DNA from: Actinacidiphila oryziradicis
GTDB taxonomy: Bacteria; Actinomycetota; Actinomycetes; Streptomycetales; Streptomycetaceae
NCBI RefSeq assembly: GCF_005047355.1
Contig: NZ_SUMC01000045.1
Span: 1 to 64,000, forward strand
Reading direction: 5' to 3'
DNA length: 64,000 nucleotides
Translations under genes and position numbers: made by a program
Part shown: positions 53,622 through 61,769 of the stretch, one piece after another
Position numbering within the stretch: position 1 is the first letter of the stretch
Layout of the letters: each line of letters starts with the position of its first letter
The notes under the pieces: generated by a model
Database searches by the model: none
Told to the model about the DNA's origin: nothing
What the model saw: only the letters and a program-made list of their open reading frames with translations

Positions 53622-53795
53622 ATGCCGAAAGACGCGCCGCTGAACGGCGATGCTCCGACTGAGCCGGCCCCGGTGGGACCGCCGGGTACGCGCGGGGCCG
53701 TCGATCGCGTCGTCCGGATACGGAAGAACACACAAGCGACGGCCCCGGAACGGCCCCAGAGGGAATGCAGGTCCGGTGACCTGCTGCGTTCTTAG
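53622..53795 (+). CDS. Small hypothetical protein, 57 residues
   Basis: An ATG at 53622 follows a good ribosome-binding site, GGAGGGAGAG, and opens a 57-residue frame: PKDAPLNGDAPTEPAPVGPP, then RGAVDRVVRIRKNTQA. It is polar, Pro-rich at the start and basic in the middle. There is no known family. The support is only the ribosome-binding site and codon pattern. The 495 bases from 53,397 to 53,892 contain nothing else I can support. Confidence 0.3.
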   Translation: MPKDAPLNGDAPTEPAPVGPPGTRGAVDRVVRIRKNTQATAPERPQRECRSGDLLRS

Positions 53796-53892
53796 ATGTC
53801 GAAGAAACTGGCGTGTGTCCCGAGAAACCGCTTGGGCGACTGGATGGACGCCCGTCTACTCGTCCCCGGCTGGTTCGTAGAGCGGTTCACGG

Positions 53893-54546
53893 ATGGTCTC
53901 CTGGAACGCATCTCCCGTCCGGGCGCGGAAGCGCCACGCAACACGGCAGACGTCGACCACCGCCTGGCCGATGTGGTCCACCCTCATGCTGCTCGGCGCG
54001 CTGGTGTTGGGTCTGTTCGCCGCTGATGTCTTGCTGCTCGGACAGCGGGTCACCGCGGATGTGGTGGCGGTGAGCCGAGACGACGGTAGTTGCGTCGTGC
54101 AGTGGGGCGGAGCCGAGACGGCGCACGTGGACTGCGCCGACGACGTCCGGGCTGGCGACCGGGTCCAGGTGGTCGCCGTTCCCTGGCCTTTCCGGGGTGA
54201 GGCGGTCGACCTGCACGTCACTCCGCGCGTGTTCGCTGCGATCGTTCTCGGCCTCGCCGGGCTCGGCCTGCTCGGACGACTGGTTGTCAGCCCGCTCGCT
54301 CATGCACAGCGGACGCGCCGGGCCGAAGCCGCGGCTCCGGCGGATCCGCAGCCGGAGGCCGCACAACAGGAGGTGACTACGTCCGACCAGTTGCCCAACG
54401 GCCCGGACGACCTCCACTACGGGGCCCTCGCCGCCGCCGCCCGCCGCCTACCAGTTGCCTTTGCTGCACAGAAAGAAGGCGCCCCCTGCTCACGCCCCGC
54501 CACGGGGCTCTGCCGTTCTCGCAGAGTGACCGGGACTCGCGCATAG
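53893..54546 (+). CDS. Two-segment membrane protein, C terminus probably replaced by IS debris
   Basis: A 217-residue frame. A hydrophobic segment, STLMLLGALVLGLFAADVLL, is followed by an OB/SH3-like strand region (VTADVVAVSRDDGSCVVQWG, DDVRAGDRVQVVAVPWPF). A second segment, VFAAIVLGLAGLGLLGRLVV, and a charged Ala/Pro tail follow. This resembles membrane proteins of the DUF3592 kind with an extracytoplasmic domain between two helices. After about residue 175 (HYGALAAAARRL) the sequence turns non-protein-like and runs into transposase remnants, so the native end seems lost. The true start may be further downstream, just before the first hydrophobic segment. Confidence 0.5.
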   Translation: MVSWNASPVRARKRHATRQTSTTAWPMWSTLMLLGALVLGLFAADVLLLGQRVTADVVAVSRDDGSCVVQWGGAETAHVDCADDVRAGDRVQVVAVPWPFRGEAVDLHVTPRVFAAIVLGLAGLGLLGRLVVSPLAHAQRTRRAEAAAPADPQPEAAQQEVTTSDQLPNGPDDLHYGALAAAARRLPVAFAAQKEGAPCSRPATGLCRSRRVTGTRA

Positions 54547-54583
54547 CCCCGCCCGCCAGCGGCGAGCCGCTGGCGCCACATAT

Positions 54584-54709
54584 AATGATCGCATCCACCG
54601 TCCGGCGCCGCGGATGCTTCTCCCGTCGCCCACCCTTCGGCCCCGTCCCTGGCGCAGGCAGCAACGGCTCTACCAGCGTCCACTGCCCGTCGGTCAGGTC
54701 CGACGGGTA
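54584..54709 (-). pseudogene. IS5-type transposase N-terminal remnant
   Basis: The minus strand reads YPSDLTDGQWTLVEPLLPAP and GTGPKGGRREKHPRRRTVDA, the classic opening of another IS5-family transposase group, and loses similarity after about 42 residues. It is a different element from the two remnants at 50-51 kb. Confidence 0.75.
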
Positions 54710-54724
54710 GCCCTCCAGAAACAC

Positions 54725-54856
54725 TGGGTCTCGCCCGTCCTCCCGGGCAGAGAGCACGACACCACCTGCGCCCGCCACCACGGCCTCGACGGCACCGTCA
54801 TCCGCACCGACCGCGTCGCTGCCCCCGGCCCCAACGGTGCGGACCTGTGGTGGTCC
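54725..54856 (+). pseudogene. DDE_Tnp_4-type transposase fragments in inverted order
   Basis: One plus-strand frame contains WVSPVLPGREHDTTCARHHG and then LDGTVIRTDRVAAPGPNGAD ending in LWWS. In intact transposases of this type the LDGTVIRTDR block comes before the PGREHD block, so the two have been rearranged relative to each other. No complete element remains. The 320 bases after it (54,861-55,179) hold nothing I can support. Confidence 0.6.
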
Positions 54857-55179
54857 GAAGGAAGCGTTGGAACGGCTCGCCTGAATCGATGGGGGCTTGG
54901 TTATTGCAGCCAAGCCTGATGCCTCAGCCCCGCTTCCGGTTGGCCATCAGAATCACGGTACGCACGTCTGGTGGGGACGCCGAGCTGTTGAGCAACCGGC
55001 GCTATATCCACCCCGCGGGGGTGATCACTCTCGTCGACGGGTACTTTGACGGCTGGCTTCCGGACGGTGACATTCCCCTTCGGTCGGACGAGCCCAAGTC
55101 GCCTTGCTGGCCGGACGCCTGGGTTCGACGCAGTCAGTCCCGCAGCGGGCCTGCACTGTCAGCAGCGCCCGCGTCGGGA

Positions 55180-56118
55180 CTACCCACCCGTCATCAGAGT
55201 GGCGGGGTAGTAGCAACTCCCAGTCTCGTTAGCGTGCCGCTTCTTGCCTCTCAGCAGCTCGTCCAGGCTGATGCGCGCGTCGAGCACGCAGAACAGATCC
55301 ACACCCTCCATCGTGATGAAGCACGTTCTCTGGCTGTAACGTTCCCTGGCTCCCTGGGTGAAGCCGTTGACGCTGATGAACAACCCGAGTGCGTTCTTCC
55401 CCTTGTGCCGTACCTTCTCGACGAAGCTCCCGAGATGGTGGACCTCGATGGGTTCCTTCCACCACTTGGCCTCGACGATGTAGTCGTCAGTGTCGTAGGT
55501 GATAGCCCCGTCGACCTGCTCAAAGGGGAGCGAATAGGACAACCGCGGCTCCAGGTCAAACAGCCGAAACAGCTGGTTGAGGAACACTTCGAACTCGCGG
55601 CCGGCCTTCTGCCGGTTTGCCTCGGACTCCAGGCGCAGGAACTCGCTCTTGAGCACTTGGAGGCGCTCAGCGAAACTGCGGCGGCTTTCCATCGCCGCGC
55701 AGTGCGCAGACAGGTCGTCCGTGAAGCGTGCCTGATCGGCGATGAGTCCCCGGTGCCGGTCGACGCAGCTCTTGAGGTTGGCGACAGCGTCCCGCGCGTC
55801 GGCCAGGAGCGTGTCGGCATCTTCGTGGCGCCTCAAGGCGGGAAAGCTCGTCATCTCCGACACCTCAACCATGAGGTTGAGTGCCAGGTCGGCATACCTG
55901 GACTCGTCGGCATGGAGGCGATCTACGAACTCGTCAGCCGTAGCCCACTTGTATCCATCGAAGTTCAGCTCCAGCAGCAGTTCGGGGTAGCCCTTCGCCC
56001 ACCGGCGAATGAAGCTCTCCAAGTCCCGCTTGTACCAGAAGATGGACTTCAGGGCCGCCGAGAGCGCGCCGTACGCCGCAGGACTGATCGGCTTCATGGG
56101 CATCGGCTCAGTTGCCAC
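55180..56118 (-). CDS. Stand-alone PD-(D/E)XK restriction endonuclease-like protein
   Basis: A 312-residue protein. Residues 10-95 are a helical domain (YGALSAALKSIFWYKRDLES, LLELNFDGYKWATADEFVDR) of a type found at the front of several actinomycete effector proteins. Residues 100-170 are coiled-coil-like. Residues 171-300 are a nuclease fold: AGREFEVFLNQLFRLFDLEP (Glu175/177), FEQVDGAITYDTDDYIVEAK (Asp203, Glu216, Lys218), then ALGLFISVNGF. All catalytic positions are present. I use the GTG at 56118; ATGs at 56103 and 56097 are alternatives. It is probably a DNA-directed defence enzyme; no methylase partner is adjacent. Confidence 0.75.
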   Translation of the reverse strand: MATEPMPMKPISPAAYGALSAALKSIFWYKRDLESFIRRWAKGYPELLLELNFDGYKWATADEFVDRLHADESRYADLALNLMVEVSEMTSFPALRRHEDADTLLADARDAVANLKSCVDRHRGLIADQARFTDDLSAHCAAMESRRSFAERLQVLKSEFLRLESEANRQKAGREFEVFLNQLFRLFDLEPRLSYSLPFEQVDGAITYDTDDYIVEAKWWKEPIEVHHLGSFVEKVRHKGKNALGLFISVNGFTQGARERYSQRTCFITMEGVDLFCVLDARISLDELLRGKKRHANETGSCYYPATLMTGG

Positions 56119-56275
56119 GTTCCCCTTGCTTCCACTGATTGTTCGTACTTGCTGGCAGGACTCCGGGGAGGGCGCGGACGATGCAACGGCCCGCGCACCT
56201 GCGCGTGATCACTGATGCAGCGCCTGACCGGGTGGAATGCGGCCTCTGGACAACTTGTGCCCGCCGTTGGAAGGA

Positions 56276-57346
56276 TCAATTGGCACTGAAGCCCAATTCT
56301 CCGAGCCGCTGGTCAACAAGCCTCAAGATCAGTTCTGTTGCAGCGATTCGGAAGTACTCTCGTCCGCGCACGGGAGTCTCCTCCGCCTCGACGAGGGCGG
56401 CCAAGACAGCCGTTTCCAGCTCTGGTGCCGCATCGTCAGGGAGACCGGTGACAGCTCGTACGACCGTACTGAAACCCTGGGTGGCATGGAACCGCAGCCG
56501 AGGACGGGTAGCCCCTGAGGTGATGCCGAACTTCACGACTTCACGCTCCGGGTCTTGAACGACGTAGAACGCATCCCAGACCTTGCCCATGCACCAGCGG
56601 CAGATACCCTGCCCCTGTTGAACACTGGTTGGCCTCGGCTTCACGCGATGTCCTTCGCGACATGTCACCAAGTGCGGCTCGTCGACCCCTCGCCATACGG
56701 GCTCAAGTACCTCCCCGCCGAGTTCCTCCACTCTGGCTTTGAAGTTCTGCCACACCGTTTTTGGGTCAGTCCCCACGCAGATGCGACATAGCCCCGTGCC
56801 GACCCGCATGTTGTTCGGCGTGGGCGTGTACTCGTGCCCATTCGCGCAGATCACCCTGTGCGGTGTCGCCTTGCCGAGCCATTCGGGTTCAATGACGCGG
56901 CCTCCGACCCGGCCCACGTTCGCCAAGAACTCCCCATACGCCGTCTCTGGGTCGTTGCGCGAGCAGACCCGGCAGATGCCGCCGCCTTCCCGCACGTAGC
57001 CCGGCCTGGGATCACAGGCATGTCCGTTCGCGCAGATGACCTGATGCCGCGCGTCCTTGCCAAGCCACTGTGGTTCGACGACGGTCCCGCCCTGGCTCTG
57101 CACGTTCATCTTGAACTCAGCCCACGCAGCCTGTGGATTGCTGCCAGCACAGCTCCAACAAATCCCCTGGCCGCGCTGTACAGAGTTGGGTCTCGGTGCT
57201 ACTTCATGACCTTCCCGGCATCGAATGCGGTGTGGGACCCCGCTGCCCAACCAGCTGTCTTCCCGGACCGTACCGCCGTGCCGATCCACTGTCTCCTTGA
57301 ACTGACGCCACGCTCGCTCAGACTTCTCGGATAGACGCCCACTCAC
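56276..57346 (-). CDS. Four-fold zinc-knuckle repeat protein with C-terminal GIY-YIG/T5orf172-like domain
   Basis: A 356-residue protein. Residues 11-252 are four tandem repeats of exactly 62 residues, each with the pattern Trp-x-x-Phe-Lys, Gly-Gly, WLG, C-x3-H and C-x2-C. The putative zinc ligands are Cys43/His47/Cys63/Cys66 and equivalents at +62, +124 and +186. The C-terminal 100 residues read AFYVVQDPEREVVKFGITSG, then RLRFHATQGF and a Glu in VRGREYF (Glu330), matching the GIY-YIG-like T5orf172 layout (Tyr, Gly-Ile-Thr, Arg, Glu). The start is a GTG at 57346 after GGGGG, and a perfect dyad lies 50 bases upstream. A site-specific nuclease guided by the repeats is inferred. Confidence 0.65.
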   Translation of the reverse strand: MSGRLSEKSERAWRQFKETVDRHGGTVREDSWLGSGVPHRIRCREGHEVAPRPNSVQRGQGICWSCAGSNPQAAWAEFKMNVQSQGGTVVEPQWLGKDARHQVICANGHACDPRPGYVREGGGICRVCSRNDPETAYGEFLANVGRVGGRVIEPEWLGKATPHRVICANGHEYTPTPNNMRVGTGLCRICVGTDPKTVWQNFKARVEELGGEVLEPVWRGVDEPHLVTCREGHRVKPRPTSVQQGQGICRWCMGKVWDAFYVVQDPEREVVKFGITSGATRPRLRFHATQGFSTVVRAVTGLPDDAAPELETAVLAALVEAEETPVRGREYFRIAATELILRLVDQRLGELGFSAN

Positions 57347-57396
57347 CTGTGCCCCCGTGCCTGTCGCTGCAACCACCCCGGACGTAGACTCAAGGT

Positions 57397-57418
57397 ACAC
57401 CTACGGACCCGTAGGTGT
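57397..57418 (-). promoter_or_regulatory. Perfect 22-bp operator-like dyad
   Basis: ACACCTACGG-AC-CCGTAGGTGT, 10-bp arms with a 2-base spacer, 51 bases upstream of the zinc-repeat/GIY-YIG gene start. Its symmetry and place suggest a dimeric regulator site controlling that gene. Confidence 0.5.
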
Positions 57419-57829
57419 CCTGGCATCTACAAAGCCGAAGCGCTAGGCACGTTCGGTGACGCTGTCCCAGATCTGAGCGTTCCACGCCATCCAGGTGGTG
57501 GCTCTCGGCTGCTAGGCGGAGGGCGGCGCGTAGCGCGTCGGTGACAGTCTCTGCCGACCGGCCGACACAAGCGGAGGACGGGTATGGCCCTGCGACCACA
57601 GCGTCGTGAGGCCGAGGCATGTAGGTAAGCCGGCAACCGAGCAGCACGGGAGTGCAACGCCTGTGGGCAGAGTACCGAGACCTCATCTGTGGCGGCGACC
57701 GTGAGGTCACGCCTTCTTCGGCACTGACGGCTTGCCGATAGGGGGCTTCTTCTCACGTGTTTCGACGGATTCTGGCCTCTCGGGCCAGGGTACGTGGACC
57801 ACTGCGCTAAGGCGCCTCTCCAGGTGCCT
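57419..57829. other. Intergenic stretch without a supportable gene
   Basis: About 410 bases. Open frames on both strands translate into Arg/Ser/Pro-rich sequence without motifs. No RNA gene or repeat is evident. Confidence 0.4.
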
Positions 57830-58303
57830 TCAGGGCGTCGGCTGACGTCGTCGCGGCAGCGCTCTGACCTTCGCGGCGTCGGCATCCCTGCCGGACAGCG
57901 CGGCGTTCTCCAGCGCCAGCTGGTGAAGTGCCGTCGCATAGATCTTCAGACGGTGTTCGAGCTGGCGGCAGTGCTTGCGGAGTTCGGCCAGCTGCTGGTT
58001 CAGGTCTTCGTCGTCGGACCTGGAGCGGGCGAGAGCCGCCCGTTTCGCTTCTTCGCGGGTGGCTTCGGCTTGGAACAGGTCCTTGAGGTCGGTGTGCTGG
58101 TGGGTGAGGTGCCAGCGTCCGACGCTGGCCTCGATCGCGAGCTGGCTGACGTTCAATCGGCCGTTGGAGCGGTGCGGGGTGCCGGCCAGGAGCCGGTTGA
58201 TGGCGGCCAGGATGTCACGGCGGACGGGGTCGTCCTCGTCGATTAAATCGAGTGTACCGACCGAAATTCTGGCCGCATTGGCTGTGTGCTTGGAAGAACG
58301 CAT
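57830..58303 (-). CDS. Small DNA-binding-like protein with C-terminal coiled coil
   Basis: A 157-residue protein starting at ATG 58303. Residues 25-80 look like a helix-turn-helix region (VRRDILAAINRLLAGTPHRS, RLNVSQLAIEASVGRWHLTH), followed by QHTDLKDLFQ. Residues 85-145 form a heptad-like helix (DEDLNQQLAELRKHCRQLEH, RLKIYATALHQLALENAAL). This arrangement resembles accessory proteins encoded beside tyrosine recombinases in actinomycete mobile elements, but no recombinase is present here. It diverges from the GNAT-PIN gene with 158 bases between. Confidence 0.6.
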   Translation of the reverse strand: MRSSKHTANAARISVGTLDLIDEDDPVRRDILAAINRLLAGTPHRSNGRLNVSQLAIEASVGRWHLTHQHTDLKDLFQAEATREEAKRAALARSRSDDEDLNQQLAELRKHCRQLEHRLKIYATALHQLALENAALSGRDADAAKVRALPRRRQPTP

Positions 58304-58461
58304 CGCGTAGATGTCCGCGACGCATGCAATCCCCCTCATGCGTGCTGTCCGTTGTCCATGCGGTCGCAAACACGCGAAATTGCCAGGACTCTTGGGAACT
58401 GCGCTCAGATAGATCGTCAAATCGGTAGATCCGCACGGGATCAGCGTGAAGGCTGTGACCT

Positions 58462-60543
58462 GTGGAGAACTCATCCGGCGGGGCTGTTCCCCCCATCCGT
58501 GTTCAGCTGGTCGATCCGTCCCACGAACTGCTGGACGCGGTGATCCAGCTGGGAGACCGCAACAGGGCCACGCTCGGGTTCCTCGCGGGCGCCGCCTTCG
58601 AGCAGGCGGCCCACAGCCGCACGCTGCTGGCGGCGACCATCCGCGGAAAGCTTGCCGGATACGCCCTGTTCGCGCTACCTGCCCAGCGCATTCGTCTCGC
58701 ACATCTGTGCGTCGATGATCGATTCAAGCACCGCGGCATCGCACGCCTCCTCGTCGACAAGATCAGCGAGCTGCACCAAGACCGCTCGGGCATCGGCCTC
58801 AAGTGTCGCCGTGACTACGGACTCGAGCCGATGTGGACCGCGCTGGGCTTCGAGCAAACCAACGAGGTGGACGGCCGTGGCGCAGATCGTCATCCACTGG
58901 TCGTCTGGTGGCGCGACCACCACCACCCCAACCTCTTCACTGACCTCGAGTCCACGGCCCAGTTCCGAGTCGCGATGGACCTGAACGTCTTCGCGGACCT
59001 ATACTCCCGCGACCCGCGGTCGGGTCGTGAGGAGACGCAGGGCCTGACCGCCTCATGGATCGAGGACATGGTCGACCTTCTGGTCTTGCCTACCCTGGTT
59101 GAAGAGATCGGCAAGCTCAAGGACCCGGCCGAGCGTCGGCGGCAGTTGGCTCTGGCCAGCAACCACGACCGTCTGCATCCGGACCGGGCGGCAGCCGACG
59201 TGCTCGTGCGAGAGATGCTGACCAGGGGAAAGACCGAGTTCGGCCTCGATCTGCCTCGCGAGCCGAACGACCTGCTCGACCTTCGGTATGTGGCCGAGGC
59301 CTCTGTCAGCGGCGTGGGCTACGTAGTGTCCAGAGACAACTTCCTCACCTCCTCCATCGGGCCGCTGGCCGAGGCCGTCTGCAACGTCCGTGTCCTGCGT
59401 CCCAGCGAGATCGTTGTGCACGTCGACGAGCTGATCCGCGCGCAGGCCTATCAGGGCCGCGACCTGCTGGGCACCTCGTTCAGCGACGGTGCCGTTCCGG
59501 CCGGGCAGGAGGAGAGACTTGCGGTGTTCCTCGACCAGCCCAGCGGAGAGCGCAAAAGCAGCTTCCACGCCCGTCTGCGCGACTTGGCCAGCAAACCCGC
59601 TACGTGGGACCGCCGTTGGATCCTCGACGGTGACGGCCGACCGGCCGCTCTGTACTGCATGCGCCAGCAAGATGGGCAAATGGAGGTTTCCCTGCTGCGC
59701 ACAGCCGTGAGTCACCCCCTCGCGGGGACTCTCGCACGCCAGCTGCTGTATCTGCTGAAGGGAATGTGCCGCGACCAGGGGATCTCCGTCCTTCGGCTGA
59801 GCGATCCCAACCTGTCGAAGGACATCCGCACAGCCGCGGCCGAGGATGGCTTCCAATCGCATCAGGACACCCTCGTCGCCCTTGTAGTCGACGCGTGCGC
59901 CGACGCCTCGAGCATCACCGACCTCGCTGCGCAAGCCGGCGCCCTCGTCGGATTCGACACCCCCGAGCTGCCCGCGTCGATGCCTGCGGCCGCCGCCTAC
60001 GCGGTAGAGCGCGCCTGGTGGCCCGCGAAGATTACCGACGCCGAGCTGCCCAGCTTCCTCGTCCCGATCTGGCCCCTGTTCGCCAGTGACCTGTTCGAGT
60101 TCTCCCCCTCCTTGCTGCCGCGCAATGATCGGCTTGGCATCAGCCGCCAACACGTCTACTACCGCGCTGCACGCTCCGCCGGCGAGCGCGTCCCGGCCCG
60201 GATCCTGTGGTACGCCAGCAGCGACAAGAACCGCACCGTCCAACAGGTCATCGCCTGCTCCCGGCTCGATGACACCGTCGTCGACCAGGGCAGGGCCTTG
60301 CACGCTAGGTTCCAGCACCTCGGCGTGTGGGAGCGACGCCACATCGATAAGGCCGCCAACACGGAGGGCCTTGCCCGCGCCCTACTCTTCTCCGACACCG
60401 AGATCTTCCCTCGCCCGATATCGCTCTCTCGGCTGAGGACCCTGGCCGACGAGCACCGTCACTCCTTGCGGCTACAGTCGGTCTCCAAGATCCCGCCGCA
60501 ACTGTTCAGTGCCCTCTACCGGGAAGGCCATATCGCACGGTGA
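58462..60543 (+). CDS. Multidomain GNAT acetyltransferase - PIN nuclease protein
   Basis: A 693-residue protein. Residues 10-150 are a GNAT domain: KLAGYALFALP, then AHLCVDDRFKHRGIARLLVD with the acetyl-CoA loop, and LEPMWTALGFEQTNEV. Residues 167-320 look like a PIN nuclease: FRVAMDLNVFADLYSRD (Asp173), LLVLPTLVEEIGKL (Glu214/215), PNDLLDLRYVAEAS (Asp270/273), GYVVSRDNFL (Asp292). Residues 380-475 look like a second GNAT-like fold (GISVLRLSDPNLSKDIRTAA). Residues 490-693 have a PUA/ASCH-like flavour (PARILWYASSDKNRTVQQVI, ALLFSDTEIF). The GTG start at 58462 has AAGG eight bases upstream. The next gene's start overlaps its stop. Confidence 0.68.
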   Translation: MENSSGGAVPPIRVQLVDPSHELLDAVIQLGDRNRATLGFLAGAAFEQAAHSRTLLAATIRGKLAGYALFALPAQRIRLAHLCVDDRFKHRGIARLLVDKISELHQDRSGIGLKCRRDYGLEPMWTALGFEQTNEVDGRGADRHPLVVWWRDHHHPNLFTDLESTAQFRVAMDLNVFADLYSRDPRSGREETQGLTASWIEDMVDLLVLPTLVEEIGKLKDPAERRRQLALASNHDRLHPDRAAADVLVREMLTRGKTEFGLDLPREPNDLLDLRYVAEASVSGVGYVVSRDNFLTSSIGPLAEAVCNVRVLRPSEIVVHVDELIRAQAYQGRDLLGTSFSDGAVPAGQEERLAVFLDQPSGERKSSFHARLRDLASKPATWDRRWILDGDGRPAALYCMRQQDGQMEVSLLRTAVSHPLAGTLARQLLYLLKGMCRDQGISVLRLSDPNLSKDIRTAAAEDGFQSHQDTLVALVVDACADASSITDLAAQAGALVGFDTPELPASMPAAAAYAVERAWWPAKITDAELPSFLVPIWPLFASDLFEFSPSLLPRNDRLGISRQHVYYRAARSAGERVPARILWYASSDKNRTVQQVIACSRLDDTVVDQGRALHARFQHLGVWERRHIDKAANTEGLARALLFSDTEIFPRPISLSRLRTLADEHRHSLRLQSVSKIPPQLFSALYREGHIAR

Positions 60544-61124
60544 ACGACAATGAACGCGCACTGCTGCTGTCGCTCCACCCCCGCTTCGCCGACTCGATCC
60601 TTGACGGCACGAAGACGGTCGAGATCCGCAGGCAGCGCGTCGCGGTTCCCGTCGGCACGCCGGTCATCTTGTATGCCACATCCCCGGTCATGGCACTGGT
60701 CGGCACCGCACAGGTCGAACACGTCCAGGTGGCCCGGCCCGCGGAGGTCTGGGCCACCCACACCACCCGCACTGCTCTCAGCCGCGTCGAGTTCGACGAC
60801 TACACCGACGGTGCCCGTTATGCCTCCGCGGTCGTGCTGCGGAACGTAGAACCTCTCTCACAGCAGGTGCCCTTGTCACACCTGCGCTCGGCAGGCGACT
60901 TTCACCCGCCCCAGAGCTATCGCTACCTGTCCATGCAGGACCTGCGCCAGCTAGTCACCGAACACCCGATGGCCCCCACCCTCCTGCGCCGCATCGCGCC
61001 CGTGTCTTCGGCATCGATTGCCGCGGTCGCCGATGTCACCCACACGCAGCGCCGCAACCGCGCCAGCACCGCCGCGCCGCAGCCAGTCCCAGCCCGACAG
61101 CACACGCGAGTGCGACACGCGTGA
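60540..61124 (+). CDS. ASCH domain protein coupled to the GNAT-PIN gene
   Basis: A 194-residue protein. Residues 5-140 are an ASCH (PUA-like, RNA-binding) domain: ALLLSLHPRFADSILDGTKT followed by VEIRR (Lys25, Glu28), GTPVILYATSPVMALVGTAQ, and SYRYLSMQDLRQLV. The last 40 residues are polar and Ala/Arg-rich. The GTG start overlaps the upstream stop as GTGA, so the two proteins are made together. One ASCH protein, E. coli YqfB, removes acetyl groups from N4-acetylcytidine; here the Thr expected after KT-x is Glu, so the same chemistry is not assured. A partner or antitoxin of the GNAT-PIN protein is inferred. Confidence 0.75.
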   Translation: MNDNERALLLSLHPRFADSILDGTKTVEIRRQRVAVPVGTPVILYATSPVMALVGTAQVEHVQVARPAEVWATHTTRTALSRVEFDDYTDGARYASAVVLRNVEPLSQQVPLSHLRSAGDFHPPQSYRYLSMQDLRQLVTEHPMAPTLLRRIAPVSSASIAAVADVTHTQRRNRASTAAPQPVPARQHTRVRHA

Positions 61125-61769
61125 CCTGCGATCTGTCGGCGGAGGCCCGTATGCTCCTGCGGAGCCCAGCTAGCAAGGCGCGGCGTGACCCACAGCGACC
61201 GACTGCGGCGTCAGCGCCCTGAGAACGCAACGCCGCCAACATCACTGCGCCTCGCAGCAGCTACGAAAACAAGCTCCCTCCCCTGACCGGCACCCAGCCA
61301 GTAGACCACCGTCCCCTCGCCACACGTCCCGGCTCTACTGGCCGCCGACATGGCGGTGACATGTGCGTGCGGTGAGCTGACGGCACTGCCACGCGCGGTT
61401 CACCAGTTCGCCTCCCACACCAGCTGGCTCAGCCAGGTAGTGACGGTAACAGTGCCTCACGCAGTCCGGACCCGCCGCGAGGAACACCTCCGTTGCCTCC
61501 ACCGCGGTGAGTGCGGGGGCGTCTGGGGGGATTACCGCCGGCGAGGGACATCGTTGCTTGGCAGGAGTGGCGCTGACCGCAATCTGGCTGAAGAGGGCCC
61601 TGGAGCGGACGGCGAATTCGGGCTTGGCTACTGGCACACGCAGCGCAGTTGGGTATGTGACGGCAGTTGCGGAAACAGAGTTTCGGGGTGCAAGCTCAGG
61701 CTGGGGAGATGTTCAAGGGGATGGGACTGGCCGCCGGGTTGGCCGGTCTCGAATCATGCGGGGGATGAC
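61125..61769. other. Intergenic stretch upstream of the 690-residue gene
   Basis: About 645 bases. The frame of the next gene is open back to 61,350, but that part reads as Cys/Arg/Gly-rich noise and a better start lies at 61,770. It probably contains the promoter of the downstream operon; I see no other gene. Confidence 0.4.

Noticed and set aside
60540-61124. Direct assignment of the ASCH protein as an N4-acetylcytidine amidohydrolase
   Set aside because: The YqfB catalytic Lys is matched but the following Thr is Glu, so the same activity cannot be claimed from sequence.
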